This document shows, in pieces, positions 41,587 to 49,465 of a stretch of 64,000 nt of DNA. The notes below the pieces were generated by a model that was not told the origin of the DNA, made no database searches, and worked only from the letters and a program-made list of their open reading frames with translations. A program made the position numbers and the translations under genes. Where the stretch lies: assembly GCA_050516505.1 (NCBI GenBank), contig CP191518.1, positions 3,472,001 through 3,536,000 of the forward strand. Reading direction: 5' to 3'. This DNA comes from Scandinavium ludwigii_A. Lineage in GTDB: Bacteria; Pseudomonadota; Gammaproteobacteria; Enterobacterales; Enterobacteriaceae. How positions within the stretch are numbered: the first letter of the stretch is position 1; each line of letters begins with the position of its first letter.

Positions 41587-42303
41587 TCAGCCCGGCTGCT
41601 GGCGGAATGCGAGGTTATCGCGGTTATGCGGGATCACGTAGGTGCAGGTGTAGTTGATATCGATAATGTCGCTGACGGCGTAGACCTGCCCGCCCGCCAA
41701 AATGCCGCGGTTGTTAATGAGCATCGCCGGGCTGCCCTTTTTGCAACCCAATAATTCCGCCTGTTCCCGAGTGACGTTTACCGCCCGATAGGTCGTGAGC
41801 ATGTGCGAAATTTGATAGCCTTTTTCCAGAACATATTGCTGTAACGATCGTTCGATAACCTGCTGATTGAGGTCAGCGAACGCCGCCGACGGCATGCGCG
41901 ACACCTCGATTTGCACTGGGCTGTCGTCCACATAGCGCAGACGACAAAACTGCCAGATAAAATCATCATCCGTTAGCCCGAATATCTGTTGCTCCTCGCG
42001 ATTCGGGCGTTTTTTATGCAGGCTTATCATCCGGTAACGCATCTGGTCGAAACGCTTTTCGGTAATAGAGTTGTACACCAGCGGGTTATTTCGCGCCTGT
42101 TCGTTAATCCAGCACCCCGACCCCTGCACAATTCTGACGACGCCAATACTCGCCAGTTTTTCCAGCGCCTGACGCACCGTAAAGCGAGACACGCCGTATT
42201 CTTCCGCAAGCTGTCGTTCAGGCGGCAGTTTGCGCGGGGCTGCATCACCCTGCTGATAAATCTTGCTGAGCAGATCCTGCGTGACGAACTCATTTTTTTT
42301 CAT
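41587..42303 (-). CDS. GntR/HutC-family regulator with UTRA domain
   Basis: The 238-residue regulator has a winged helix (RKLPPERQLAEEYGVSRFTVRQALEKLASIGVVRIVQGSGCWI, residues 24-68). A UTRA ligand domain follows (FCRLRYVDDSPVQIEVSRMP, QAELLGCKKGSPAMLINNRGI). UTRA regulators bind sugar phosphates or related metabolites. It is convergent with the dehydratase gene and most likely controls the dehydratase/EIIBC promoters, where TTGGTCTG/CAGACCAA arms are found. It ends the first accessory block; pdeB follows divergently. Confidence 0.88.
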   Translation of the reverse strand: MKKNEFVTQDLLSKIYQQGDAAPRKLPPERQLAEEYGVSRFTVRQALEKLASIGVVRIVQGSGCWINEQARNNPLVYNSITEKRFDQMRYRMISLHKKRPNREEQQIFGLTDDDFIWQFCRLRYVDDSPVQIEVSRMPSAAFADLNQQVIERSLQQYVLEKGYQISHMLTTYRAVNVTREQAELLGCKKGSPAMLINNRGILAGGQVYAVSDIIDINYTCTYVIPHNRDNLAFRQQPG

Positions 42304-42405
42304 CGGGAGTTCCCAAATTAGTCCTTTGAAAAAAGACAGTTAACCCTATCATTGCATATAATTGGCAGAACATGACGAATTCAGCGCTGAAAGGAAAACA
42401 AGCCC

Positions 42406-43974
42406 ATGACAACTAAAAGCACGGTCAGTTTGGTCGTGGGCGTACTGATCCTCTCGGTCTTATTACCGGTCACGCTCAGCGTGTGGCTCGCGCATTATCA
42501 GGCAGAAAAAGAGTTCAACCGTGACCTCAATCTGTACGGTGAGCGCACCATATTGCGCACGCACATGGTAGTGGAACAGGCTAAATCGACGCTGCAAGAA
42601 ATTGATGCCTTTCAGGGCCGGACGTGTAGCCCAGCGCATCTACAGGCGATGCGTCGCGCTTCCTATACGCACCGGGATATTCAGGAAGTCTTATCGCTCA
42701 ATGGTATGAAGCCGGAATGTTCTTCCCTGGAAAGCCACAGCAGCGAAATGCAATTTCCAACGACGAACCGCCAGACCCCGGATGGCTATCGCGTTTGGCT
42801 CACCAACAATAACGACTTGGGTATCAATCATTACATGGTGGCGCTGGCGAGCCAGCGCCATATGGTCATGATTGACCCCGGTTCGTTTGTCGACGTCGTT
42901 CCCTTCGCGCAATGGACGATCAACACCGTCCTGATTGGCAGCCAGAGTGGCGGCATCGTCGCCCAAAGCGCGCCGTTTGACCTGTCATTGTGGCAACAGG
43001 AACGCCACAACGGCAACCACACCTTCGACCGCAACGGTACGCTTTATAACCTGCGCGATTACCCGGATATCGGCCTGTCACAGGTGGTTTGGGCGCCCAT
43101 GGCACCCTTGACCGACAAATGGCACCAACAGTTGCTACTCTGGCTGCCGCTCGGCGTACTCATCAGCGTGCTCGCGTCGATGCTCATTCTGCGCATGGTG
43201 CGCAATCTGCAATCGCCTTATCACCGTATGCTCGATGCCATTAACGCCCGCAGTCTCGACGTTTATTATCAGCCGATAGTCTCGTTACGCTCAGGCCGAA
43301 TCGTTGGCGCGGAAGCACTGGCCCGCTGGAGGCAGCCAGACGGCACCTTTTTGTCGCCGGAGATTTTCGTGCCGCTGGCCGAACAGACCGGGCTGATAAC
43401 CCGTCTGACCGGCCTCATCGTCGAAAAAGTGTTTGAGGATTTGGGCCCGTGGTTGAAGCAGCATCCGACCCAGCACGTCTCAATCAATCTCGATCCGCAG
43501 GATTTGATCACCACACGGTTGCCCGCCCAACTCGCCCAGCAGTTAAACAAATGGAATTTAACGCCCTCACAGGTGGCGTTAGAGCTCACAGAGCGCAGCT
43601 TTATCGATTTGAAAAACAGTGCCGGTACACTGAGCCAGCTACGTCAGGCGGGGTACGCGCTGTACATCGATGATTTCGGCACCGGTTATTCCAGCCTCAG
43701 CTATCTGCAAAATCTCGACGTCGACATCATCAAAATCGATAAGTCGTTTGTCGATGCGCTGGAGTTTAAAAACGTCACGCCGCACATCATCGAAATGGCC
43801 AAGTCACTGCAGCTGGCGATGGTTGCAGAAGGCGTTGAAACCGAGGAGCAGCGCCGCTGGTTGGCGGAGCACGGCGTTCAGTTTGGTCAGGGCTGGCTGT
43901 TCTGCAAGGCGTTGCCGAAGACGGAATTTATGGCCTGGGCAGAGGAAAATCTGCATCCGTCGACGCCAATGTAA
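42406..43974 (+). CDS. pdeB: PdeB (YlaB), CSS-motif cyclic-di-GMP phosphodiesterase
   Basis: The 522-residue membrane protein has an N-terminal helix, then a periplasmic CSS domain with cysteines at GRTCSP and KPECSSLE. A second helix near residue 245 precedes a cytoplasmic EAL domain: EALARW, NLDPQDL, ELTERSF, IDDFGTGYSSLSYLQNLDVDIIKID, EGVE. All catalytic residues appear intact, so active hydrolysis of c-di-GMP is expected, controlled through DsbA/DsbB disulfide status of the CSS domain. In E. coli it adjoins ylaC; here a 6.4-kb block intervenes. Confidence 0.92.
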   Translation: MTTKSTVSLVVGVLILSVLLPVTLSVWLAHYQAEKEFNRDLNLYGERTILRTHMVVEQAKSTLQEIDAFQGRTCSPAHLQAMRRASYTHRDIQEVLSLNGMKPECSSLESHSSEMQFPTTNRQTPDGYRVWLTNNNDLGINHYMVALASQRHMVMIDPGSFVDVVPFAQWTINTVLIGSQSGGIVAQSAPFDLSLWQQERHNGNHTFDRNGTLYNLRDYPDIGLSQVVWAPMAPLTDKWHQQLLLWLPLGVLISVLASMLILRMVRNLQSPYHRMLDAINARSLDVYYQPIVSLRSGRIVGAEALARWRQPDGTFLSPEIFVPLAEQTGLITRLTGLIVEKVFEDLGPWLKQHPTQHVSINLDPQDLITTRLPAQLAQQLNKWNLTPSQVALELTERSFIDLKNSAGTLSQLRQAGYALYIDDFGTGYSSLSYLQNLDVDIIKIDKSFVDALEFKNVTPHIIEMAKSLQLAMVAEGVETEEQRRWLAEHGVQFGQGWLFCKALPKTEFMAWAEENLHPSTPM

Positions 43975-43976
43975 AA

Positions 43977-44005
43977 ACGGCTGGCGGCACGCCGCACAGC
44001 CGTAT
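43977..44005. terminator. Bidirectional terminator pdeB/ybaA
   Basis: ACGGCTG (43977-43983) / CAGCCGT (43997-44003) enclose a second stem GCGGC/GCCGC. A T-rich run follows on the minus strand (TTTTTACATT), with a weaker one on the plus strand. It lies between the convergent stops. Confidence 0.75.
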
Positions 44006-44013
44006 TTCAACGC

Positions 44014-44367
44014 TTACTCGTCGAGGATCGGGGCAAAGCCGCCGTAAATCATCCGTTTACCATCAAACGGCATGCTGTCGCCCATCTCTTTCATCCGTGG
44101 ATCGGCCATCATCTTCGCGTTGGCCGCATCCCGAACCTCTTTCGAGGGGTACTCAATCCAGCTGAAAACCACTTCTTCATTGTCTTCGGCTTTTACCGCC
44201 ATGCGAAAATCGGTCAGCTTGCCATCCGGCACATCGTCTGCCCAACATTCCACCACGCGGGTTGCACCAAACTCTTTAAACAGCGGTGCCGCCTTTGCCG
44301 CCAGCGCAATATACGCCTCCTTTTTATCCGCAGGCACGGCAACGACAAAACCATCAACATACTTCAT
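44014..44367 (-). CDS. ybaA: YbaA, DUF1428 protein
   Basis: The 117-residue protein matches E. coli YbaA in length, including KYVDGFVVAVPADKKEAYIALA, VVECWADDVPDGKLTDFRMAVKA and VFSWIEYPSKEVRDAANAKMM. It has a ferredoxin-like dimeric alpha/beta-barrel fold by family; no activity is known. The start at 44367 follows GGAGG; a much longer frame reaching 44508 runs into lacZ and is not used. It lies 62 bases downstream of lacZ on the same strand, with a TGCGGCCAG/CTGGCCGCA hairpin (44391-44413) between. Confidence 0.92.
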   Translation of the reverse strand: MKYVDGFVVAVPADKKEAYIALAAKAAPLFKEFGATRVVECWADDVPDGKLTDFRMAVKAEDNEEVVFSWIEYPSKEVRDAANAKMMADPRMKEMGDSMPFDGKRMIYGGFAPILDE

Positions 44368-44390
44368 GAGATAACCTCCGAAGTGAACGG

Positions 44391-44413
44391 TGCGGCCAGC
44401 GTTTCTGGCCGCA
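44391..44413 (-). terminator. Hairpin after lacZ
   Basis: TGCGGCCAG (44391-44399) / CTGGCCGCA (44405-44413), a perfect 9-bp stem with loop CGTTT, 17 bases after the lacZ stop. There is no T-run, so it may be an RNA-stabilising or weak termination element. Confidence 0.5.
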
Positions 44414-44429
44414 TCCGGCGTTGATAAGT

Positions 44430-47400
44430 TTAGTCGCGACGCCAGCTGAACGCATAACGCAGGCGGCGTGATGGCAGCAGGAATTCTGGTGACACGCTCG
44501 GGCTCCACGAATCATCGCCGCCGACCCCCATGTGGAACGTGTCGAGGTTCAGCCAGCAGCCCGCTTCTTCGCGCAGCAAATGCTGATGACTCACCTCATG
44601 CAGCTGCTGCTGACCATAGCGGCTCAGGCCGAAATGGAACGCGCCCTGCCAGAGATTATCGCCATAACGCAGTTCGCGGGTGTCGCAACGCAGGCCATTT
44701 TCAGTGGGGAAGATATATGGCGTATGCAGTTTTTCGAGCGGCAACGTCCAGCGGCCCTGACGCGCGGCGAGCTTTCTGTCAGGGTAGTTCTCATGCGGCC
44801 CAAGACCCAGCCACGATGCCTCTGGCGCAATGTCTGCCAGGTGGAAGTTCAGGCCGATGCGCGCTGGCTCGGGGATATCGGTCGCCACGGTCACGTCGAT
44901 TTCCGCATGAAGCGTACCGCTGCCATCGATGCGCCAGTGTTTATCCGAGATAAACAGCGCTTTCTGTTGATGCTCCCATACGTGGCGGGTGCGAATCACC
45001 ACCTCATCACCCTGATCGCGGGCTTCGCAGTGCAGCAGGCGGGCCTGCATGGCGTAGAGTCCGGCCGCCTTCCAGCGCTCAACCCAGGCATTCGGATCAA
45101 TGCGCGTGGCTTCGCTGACGCCAATATCGTTATCCAGCGGCGCGCGGGTGAAGTTGTCCAGAACCGGCGACAGCAGCCCCGCCTGCCCATCTCGCCACCA
45201 TTGGTTCAAATGCCCATTTTCCCGACAAAACGCCCAGCGCTGACTGCCATGGCTGACGGTGAAGGCTTTTTCACTCACGCCCAACTGCGGCGCATGGCCC
45301 GTAACGCGTGAGGCTGGCACGGCGAGCGGCGCGGGCAGCGGCCACTGGTCCCAGGCACAAAGATGATTGGCTTCAGACCAGGCGGTGGCATCGGTCTGCC
45401 ACACTTCGACGTTCAGCCAGATTTCACCCTCGCCTGCGGGCAGCGTAATATCCGGCAGTTCAAGCAACTGGCGGCTCTGCGGCGCCAGATTCAGGACGCA
45501 CTCGCCTTCGGCCAGGCGTTCACCGTCGCGCGATATCCACCAACAGAGGCGTTCGTTATCGCTGCGCCGGAACAGGTATTCGCTACTGATTTCAACGCAC
45601 AGAGGCGCACGCGAATGCAGGCGGAACTGGAAAAACTGCTGCGCGCGTTTGGCTTCAAATAACGCCGGGTGCGGCGTGCGATCCGGGAAGACCAGGCCGT
45701 TCATGCAGAACTGACGATCGTTCGGCGTGTCGCCAAAATCACCGCCATAAGCCCAAAACGTCTGCCCATCGGCGTCGGTTTTACAAAGCGCCTGATCGAC
45801 CCAGTCCCAGACGAAACCGCCCTGCAAACGCGGGAACTCGCGGAACGCCTGCCAGTATTTGGCGAAGCCGCCGAAGCTGTTGCCCATCGCGTGCGCGTAT
45901 TCGCAGAGGATCAGCGGCCGCGTTTCGCCCGGCAGACCCATCCATTTTTTCAGCGACCATTTCGGCACTGCCGGGAATGGCTGATCCTGATCCACACGCG
46001 CGTACATCGGGCAGACGATATCAGTCGCGGCGGTATTCGCCCCGCCGCCTTCGTACTGCACCGGACGCGTCGGATCCGTCGTTTTCAGCCAGCGATACAG
46101 CGCATCGTGGTTCGCGCCGTGCCCAGATTCATTGCCGAGCGACCAGATAATGATCGACGGATGATTGCGATCGCGGCTCACCATGCGCGTTACGCGCTCG
46201 CTCATCGCCGGTAACCAGCGCGGATCGTCCGCCAGACGGCTCATCGGCACCATGCCGTGGGTTTCGATATTGGCTTCATCCACCACGTACAGGCCGTAGC
46301 GGTCGCAGAGCCGGTACCACAGCGGATGGTTAGGATAATGCGAGCAGCGCACGGCGTTAAAGTTGTTTTGCTTCATCAGCAAAATATCCTGCCGCATGGT
46401 GGCTTCATCCACGGCCTGCCCGGTTTGTGGGTGATGTTCATGACGGTTCACGCCGCGGATCAGCAGCGGTTTGCCGTTGAGCGTCAGCAGGCCGTCAACG
46501 ATGGCCACCCGACGAAAGCCGACGTCGCAGGCTTCGGTTTCCAGCGCCTGTCCGTCGGCGTCAAACAGGGTGATCGTCAGTCGATAAAGATTGGGGATCT
46601 CCGCACTCCACAATGATGGTTCGTTAACCGGGATCGCCAGCGCCAGCCGTTCGGCCCAGTTGCCGCGCTCATCAACAATGTCGCTGCCCGGTTTCTTCCG
46701 CTGACGGCCAACCTCCACGCCATCACGCCACAGCACGGCTTCCACTTCGCTTTCGTTAAACGCCTCACCTTCCAGCGTCACGTTAAGTTTAAGCACGCCG
46801 CGGCTGAAATCCTCGTTCAACTCCGTGACGTGATAATAATCCGCAATGCGCGTCGCGGGCTTATGCAGCAGCGAGACATCGCGGAAAATGCCGCTCATCC
46901 GCCACATGTCCTGATCTTCCAGATAGCTGCCGTCGCACCAACGCAGCACCATTACCACCAGCCGGTTGCGCCCGGCGACCAGCACCTCGCTGAGATCAAA
47001 TTCCGCAGGCAGGCGGCTGTCCTGGGAATAACCGACCCACACGCCGTTGCACCACAGATGAAACGCCGAGTTCACGCCGTCGAACACGATCCGCGTCTGC
47101 CCCTGCTGGAGCCAGCTTTCCGGTACCTCAATATCGCGGGAATAGCAGCCGGTCGGGTTGTCGGCAGGCACCTGCGGCGGCGTGACCGGAATGGGATAGG
47201 TGACGTTGGTATAAATCGGCGTATCGAAACCCTGCATCTGCCAGTTCGACGGCACCGGCATGGCGACGGCGTCAGGCAAATCGCCATCGAGCCAAGCGTC
47301 CGGCACCGCTTCGGGGGCGCTAAAGAAGCTAAAGCGCCACTCGCCGTTGAGGGATTTTTGCGACGCTGAAGCCGCGTCTTGCTGCGCCGCGAGCGGATCG

Positions 47401-47513
47401 CGCCAGCTGTTCATCGGCGCGTGGGCCGCTAAACGATGCCATTGGGTAACGCCGGGGTTTTCCCAGTCACGACGCGCCAGTTGCAGAGCCAAGGGAGAAG
47501 GTGCAGATGTCAT
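44430..47513 (-). CDS. lacZ: LacZ, beta-galactosidase
   Basis: The 1027-residue GH2 enzyme hydrolyses lactose and makes allolactose. It aligns with E. coli LacZ throughout: RRDWENPGVTQWHRLAAH, SLNGEWRFSFF, VPSNWQMQGFDTPIYTNVTYPIPV, the acid/base glutamate in WSLGNESGHGANHDALY (Glu461 equivalent), the nucleophile in LILCEYAHAMGNS (Glu537 equivalent), and NMG-like DRTPHPALFEAK. The N-terminus differs (MTSAPSPLALQ). AGAGG precedes the ATG. lacI is upstream on the same strand with a recognisable lac promoter/operator, but no lacY or lacA follows; ybaA is next. Confidence 0.97.
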   Translation of the reverse strand: MTSAPSPLALQLARRDWENPGVTQWHRLAAHAPMNSWRDPLAAQQDAASASQKSLNGEWRFSFFSAPEAVPDAWLDGDLPDAVAMPVPSNWQMQGFDTPIYTNVTYPIPVTPPQVPADNPTGCYSRDIEVPESWLQQGQTRIVFDGVNSAFHLWCNGVWVGYSQDSRLPAEFDLSEVLVAGRNRLVVMVLRWCDGSYLEDQDMWRMSGIFRDVSLLHKPATRIADYYHVTELNEDFSRGVLKLNVTLEGEAFNESEVEAVLWRDGVEVGRQRKKPGSDIVDERGNWAERLALAIPVNEPSLWSAEIPNLYRLTITLFDADGQALETEACDVGFRRVAIVDGLLTLNGKPLLIRGVNRHEHHPQTGQAVDEATMRQDILLMKQNNFNAVRCSHYPNHPLWYRLCDRYGLYVVDEANIETHGMVPMSRLADDPRWLPAMSERVTRMVSRDRNHPSIIIWSLGNESGHGANHDALYRWLKTTDPTRPVQYEGGGANTAATDIVCPMYARVDQDQPFPAVPKWSLKKWMGLPGETRPLILCEYAHAMGNSFGGFAKYWQAFREFPRLQGGFVWDWVDQALCKTDADGQTFWAYGGDFGDTPNDRQFCMNGLVFPDRTPHPALFEAKRAQQFFQFRLHSRAPLCVEISSEYLFRRSDNERLCWWISRDGERLAEGECVLNLAPQSRQLLELPDITLPAGEGEIWLNVEVWQTDATAWSEANHLCAWDQWPLPAPLAVPASRVTGHAPQLGVSEKAFTVSHGSQRWAFCRENGHLNQWWRDGQAGLLSPVLDNFTRAPLDNDIGVSEATRIDPNAWVERWKAAGLYAMQARLLHCEARDQGDEVVIRTRHVWEHQQKALFISDKHWRIDGSGTLHAEIDVTVATDIPEPARIGLNFHLADIAPEASWLGLGPHENYPDRKLAARQGRWTLPLEKLHTPYIFPTENGLRCDTRELRYGDNLWQGAFHFGLSRYGQQQLHEVSHQHLLREEAGCWLNLDTFHMGVGGDDSWSPSVSPEFLLPSRRLRYAFSWRRD

Positions 47514-47524
47514 CAGATAAACCT

Positions 47525-47579
47525 CTTTGCGAAGCGCTCACAATTTTAGTGAGCATGCACCGTTCAGCAAAAAGGGTAA
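47525..47579 (-). promoter_or_regulatory. lac promoter and main LacI operator
   Basis: On the minus strand a -35 TTTACC (47579-47574) and a -10 CATGCT (47556-47551) are 17 bases apart, in the same frame as the E. coli lac promoter. The operator at 47544-47525 reads AATTGTGAGC then GCTTCGCAAA. The first half is identical to the ideal lac half-site; the second is degenerate. An additional GCTCAC/GTGAGC dyad spans 47535-47553. Confidence 0.8.
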
Positions 47580-47596
47580 AGGATCCTGTCGGCAAG

Positions 47597-47614
47597 AAGC
47601 GAGCACGATCACAA
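47597..47614 (-). promoter_or_regulatory. Probable CRP site of the lac promoter
   Basis: Minus strand TGTGA, six bases, TCGCT, about 30 bases upstream of the -35. One half-site is perfect, the other 3/5, comparable in position to the E. coli lac CRP site. Confidence 0.55.
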
Positions 47615-47619
47615 AGCGA

Positions 47620-48690
47620 TCAGCGCAGGCCCAATTTGCTCGCCAGCGCCGCCAGTTCGTGTAAACGATGGGCCAGATCCTCCGGCGGTTCCTGGTGAGC
47701 AGGCGCGGTCGATCCACGCACCACCAGTGTCACCGGCAGCGAGGTCTGGCTGAGAACATCGGCCTCGCGATCGCCCGTCAACCAGTCAACGCCCTGTTCG
47801 CCCGCTTCGCGAAACGCTTGACGAATCGTGGTCAACGGCGGGGTAAACCACGCGCTGTCGGTGGTATCGTCATAACCCACGACGGACAGTTGCCCCGGCA
47901 CCGTAATGCCCTTTTCAGCACAGGCCCGCAGCACGCCGAGCGCCATCTGATCGTTCGCCACCAGCACCGCGTCAGGTTTATTCGCATTCGCCAATAAACC
48001 GTGGGCTTTTTCATACCCCGACTGCGCGCTCCAGTCTCCGCGCGCCACTGCGCATGGCGTCAGCCCGGCCGCCGCAAGCGACTGTTGCCAGCCTGCCAGG
48101 CGCGCTCGTGCCGAGATGGACGCTTCAGGCCCTGCCAGCAGCGCAATGCGTGAATGCCCCTGCTCCAGCAGATGCGCCACCCCAAGCTGCGCCCCCTGCG
48201 AAGGGCTGAACACGAGGCTGTTCACCGCCGCCTGTTCGCTGACATCGAGGAACAGCACCGGCAGCGGCGTCGCCAGCTCCCGTAGCCGTTGCGCAACGTC
48301 ATCTTCCAGCGGAACGTTGATCATCAGGCCCTCGACGCGCTGTGCCAGCAACTCCTGTACCGCCTCCCGACAGCAAGTTTCCGCATTGTTGGTGACCATC
48401 GAAATCAGCACCGCGTAACCCTGCTCACCCGCGCGCTGTTTCACCGCAGACGCAATTTGCGACGGGGCATGCAGCGCCAGATCAGCACTGATCAGCCCCA
48501 GCGTCGGCTGGCGTTTTCCCGCCAGAAGCTGCGCGCCACGGTGAGGAACATAGTTGAGTTCCGCCATCGCTCGCTCAACCTTTTCACGCGTACGCGCCGA
48601 GACATGCGCCGCCTGGTTTATCACGCGGGAAACGGTCTGGTAGGAAACGCCCGCGACACGGGCGACATCGTAAAGGGTGGTGGTTTTCAT
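47620..48690 (-). CDS. lacI: LacI, lac repressor
   Basis: The 356-residue repressor begins TLYDVARVAGVSYQTVSRVINQAAHVS. Residues Tyr17, Gln18 and Arg22, which set lac operator specificity in E. coli, are identical here. The hinge (AGKRQPTLGLIS) and periplasmic-binding core (LALHAPSQI, LAGPEASISARARLAGWQ, VANDQMALG, VVGYDDTTDSAWFTPPLTTIRQ) match LacI. A C-terminal leucine-rich helix (LAHRLHELAALASKLGLR) supports tetramerisation. An operator-like site lies just upstream of its start, suggesting looping or autoregulation. Confidence 0.95.
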   Translation of the reverse strand: MKTTTLYDVARVAGVSYQTVSRVINQAAHVSARTREKVERAMAELNYVPHRGAQLLAGKRQPTLGLISADLALHAPSQIASAVKQRAGEQGYAVLISMVTNNAETCCREAVQELLAQRVEGLMINVPLEDDVAQRLRELATPLPVLFLDVSEQAAVNSLVFSPSQGAQLGVAHLLEQGHSRIALLAGPEASISARARLAGWQQSLAAAGLTPCAVARGDWSAQSGYEKAHGLLANANKPDAVLVANDQMALGVLRACAEKGITVPGQLSVVGYDDTTDSAWFTPPLTTIRQAFREAGEQGVDWLTGDREADVLSQTSLPVTLVVRGSTAPAHQEPPEDLAHRLHELAALASKLGLR

Positions 48691-48744
48691 AATTGCGGCA
48701 TCCGGAAAGCAATGCCGTCAGTGTAACGGATATTCCCGCCGCTG

Positions 48745-48764
48745 ACTGTGAGCGCTTCGTAATT
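48745..48764 (+). promoter_or_regulatory. Second lac-operator-like site upstream of lacI
   Basis: TGTGAGCGCTTCGTAATT at 48747-48764 shares the core TGTGAGCGCTTCG with the main operator. It also resembles the E. coli auxiliary operator O3 (GTGAGCGC..CG.AATT). It lies 55 bases upstream of the lacI start and about 1.2 kb from the main operator, in opposite orientation. Confidence 0.6.
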
Positions 48765-49378
48765 TAGCTCAGGACGTTCTCTTTTTTCAGCGCGGGACGT
48801 GCCGCGGGTTCGGTGCGGAACCACGGTAAACAGAGCTGGATCAATGGGCCAATCGCCAGCGCATAAACCAGCGTGCCAATGCCAACGCTGCCCCCCAGCA
48901 GATAGCCAACGATCAACACCGTCAACTCGATACTGGTGCGGATCACGCGAACAGACCAACCGGTGCGGGCGTGGATCCCGGTCATCAGGCCATCACGTGG
49001 TCCTGGGCCAAAACCGGCGCCAATATACATCCCGGTTGCCAGGGCATTCACCACCACCGCCGCCATCATCAGCCCGCTTTTCAGCCATAGCGAATCCGGT
49101 GTTGAGAGCACCGCCAGGGTGGCATTGGCCGCCAGCCCGAGCACAATCACATTACTGATGGTGCCCAGTCCCGGACGCTGACGAATGGGGATCCACAGCA
49201 GCAACACCAGCGCCCCGGTGAGGATCATCACCGTGCCAATATCCAGCGAAAAGACCTTGCCGACGCCGAGATGAAAAACGTTCCACGGATCGGCCCCCAG
49301 ATTGGCACGTACAAACATCCCGGTGGAAATACCGTACAGAGATAGCCCGACATACAGTTGCAGTAAACGGCGCAGCAT
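48764..49378 (-). CDS. YczE family membrane protein
   Basis: The 204-residue protein has five or six transmembrane helices (RLLQLYVGLSLYGISTGMFV, IGTVMILTGALVLLLWIPI, ISNVIVLGLAANATLAVL, LMMAAVVVNALATGMYIGAGFGPGPRDGLM) and matches the YczE/YyaS/YitT-like family. GAGFGPGPRDGLMTGI is its signature. Function is unknown; the family is often encoded next to a MocR regulator (YczR). Here a MocR gene is divergent 87 bases away. I chose ATG 49378, preceded by GAGG, rather than ATG 49414. Confidence 0.85.
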   Translation of the reverse strand: MLRRLLQLYVGLSLYGISTGMFVRANLGADPWNVFHLGVGKVFSLDIGTVMILTGALVLLLWIPIRQRPGLGTISNVIVLGLAANATLAVLSTPDSLWLKSGLMMAAVVVNALATGMYIGAGFGPGPRDGLMTGIHARTGWSVRVIRTSIELTVLIVGYLLGGSVGIGTLVYALAIGPLIQLCLPWFRTEPAARPALKKENVLS

Positions 49379-49423
49379 AACGACCTCATTATGTGTTGCT
49401 GAAAAAGGCATCATCGTTAAAAA

Positions 49424-49461
49424 TGGACCTATTATTAATGACCAGTTTTATAAAAGTGGAC
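49424..49461. promoter_or_regulatory. MocR-type direct repeats in the yczE/yczR gap
   Basis: TGGAC occurs at 49424-49428 (context AAATGGACCTA) and 49457-49461 (context AAAGTGGACTG), in direct orientation 33 bases (about three helical turns) apart. The second copy nearly matches the AAAGTGGWCTA motif described for PdxR-type MocR regulators. A third, weaker ATGACC lies between. Confidence 0.55.
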
Positions 49462-49465
49462 TGCT

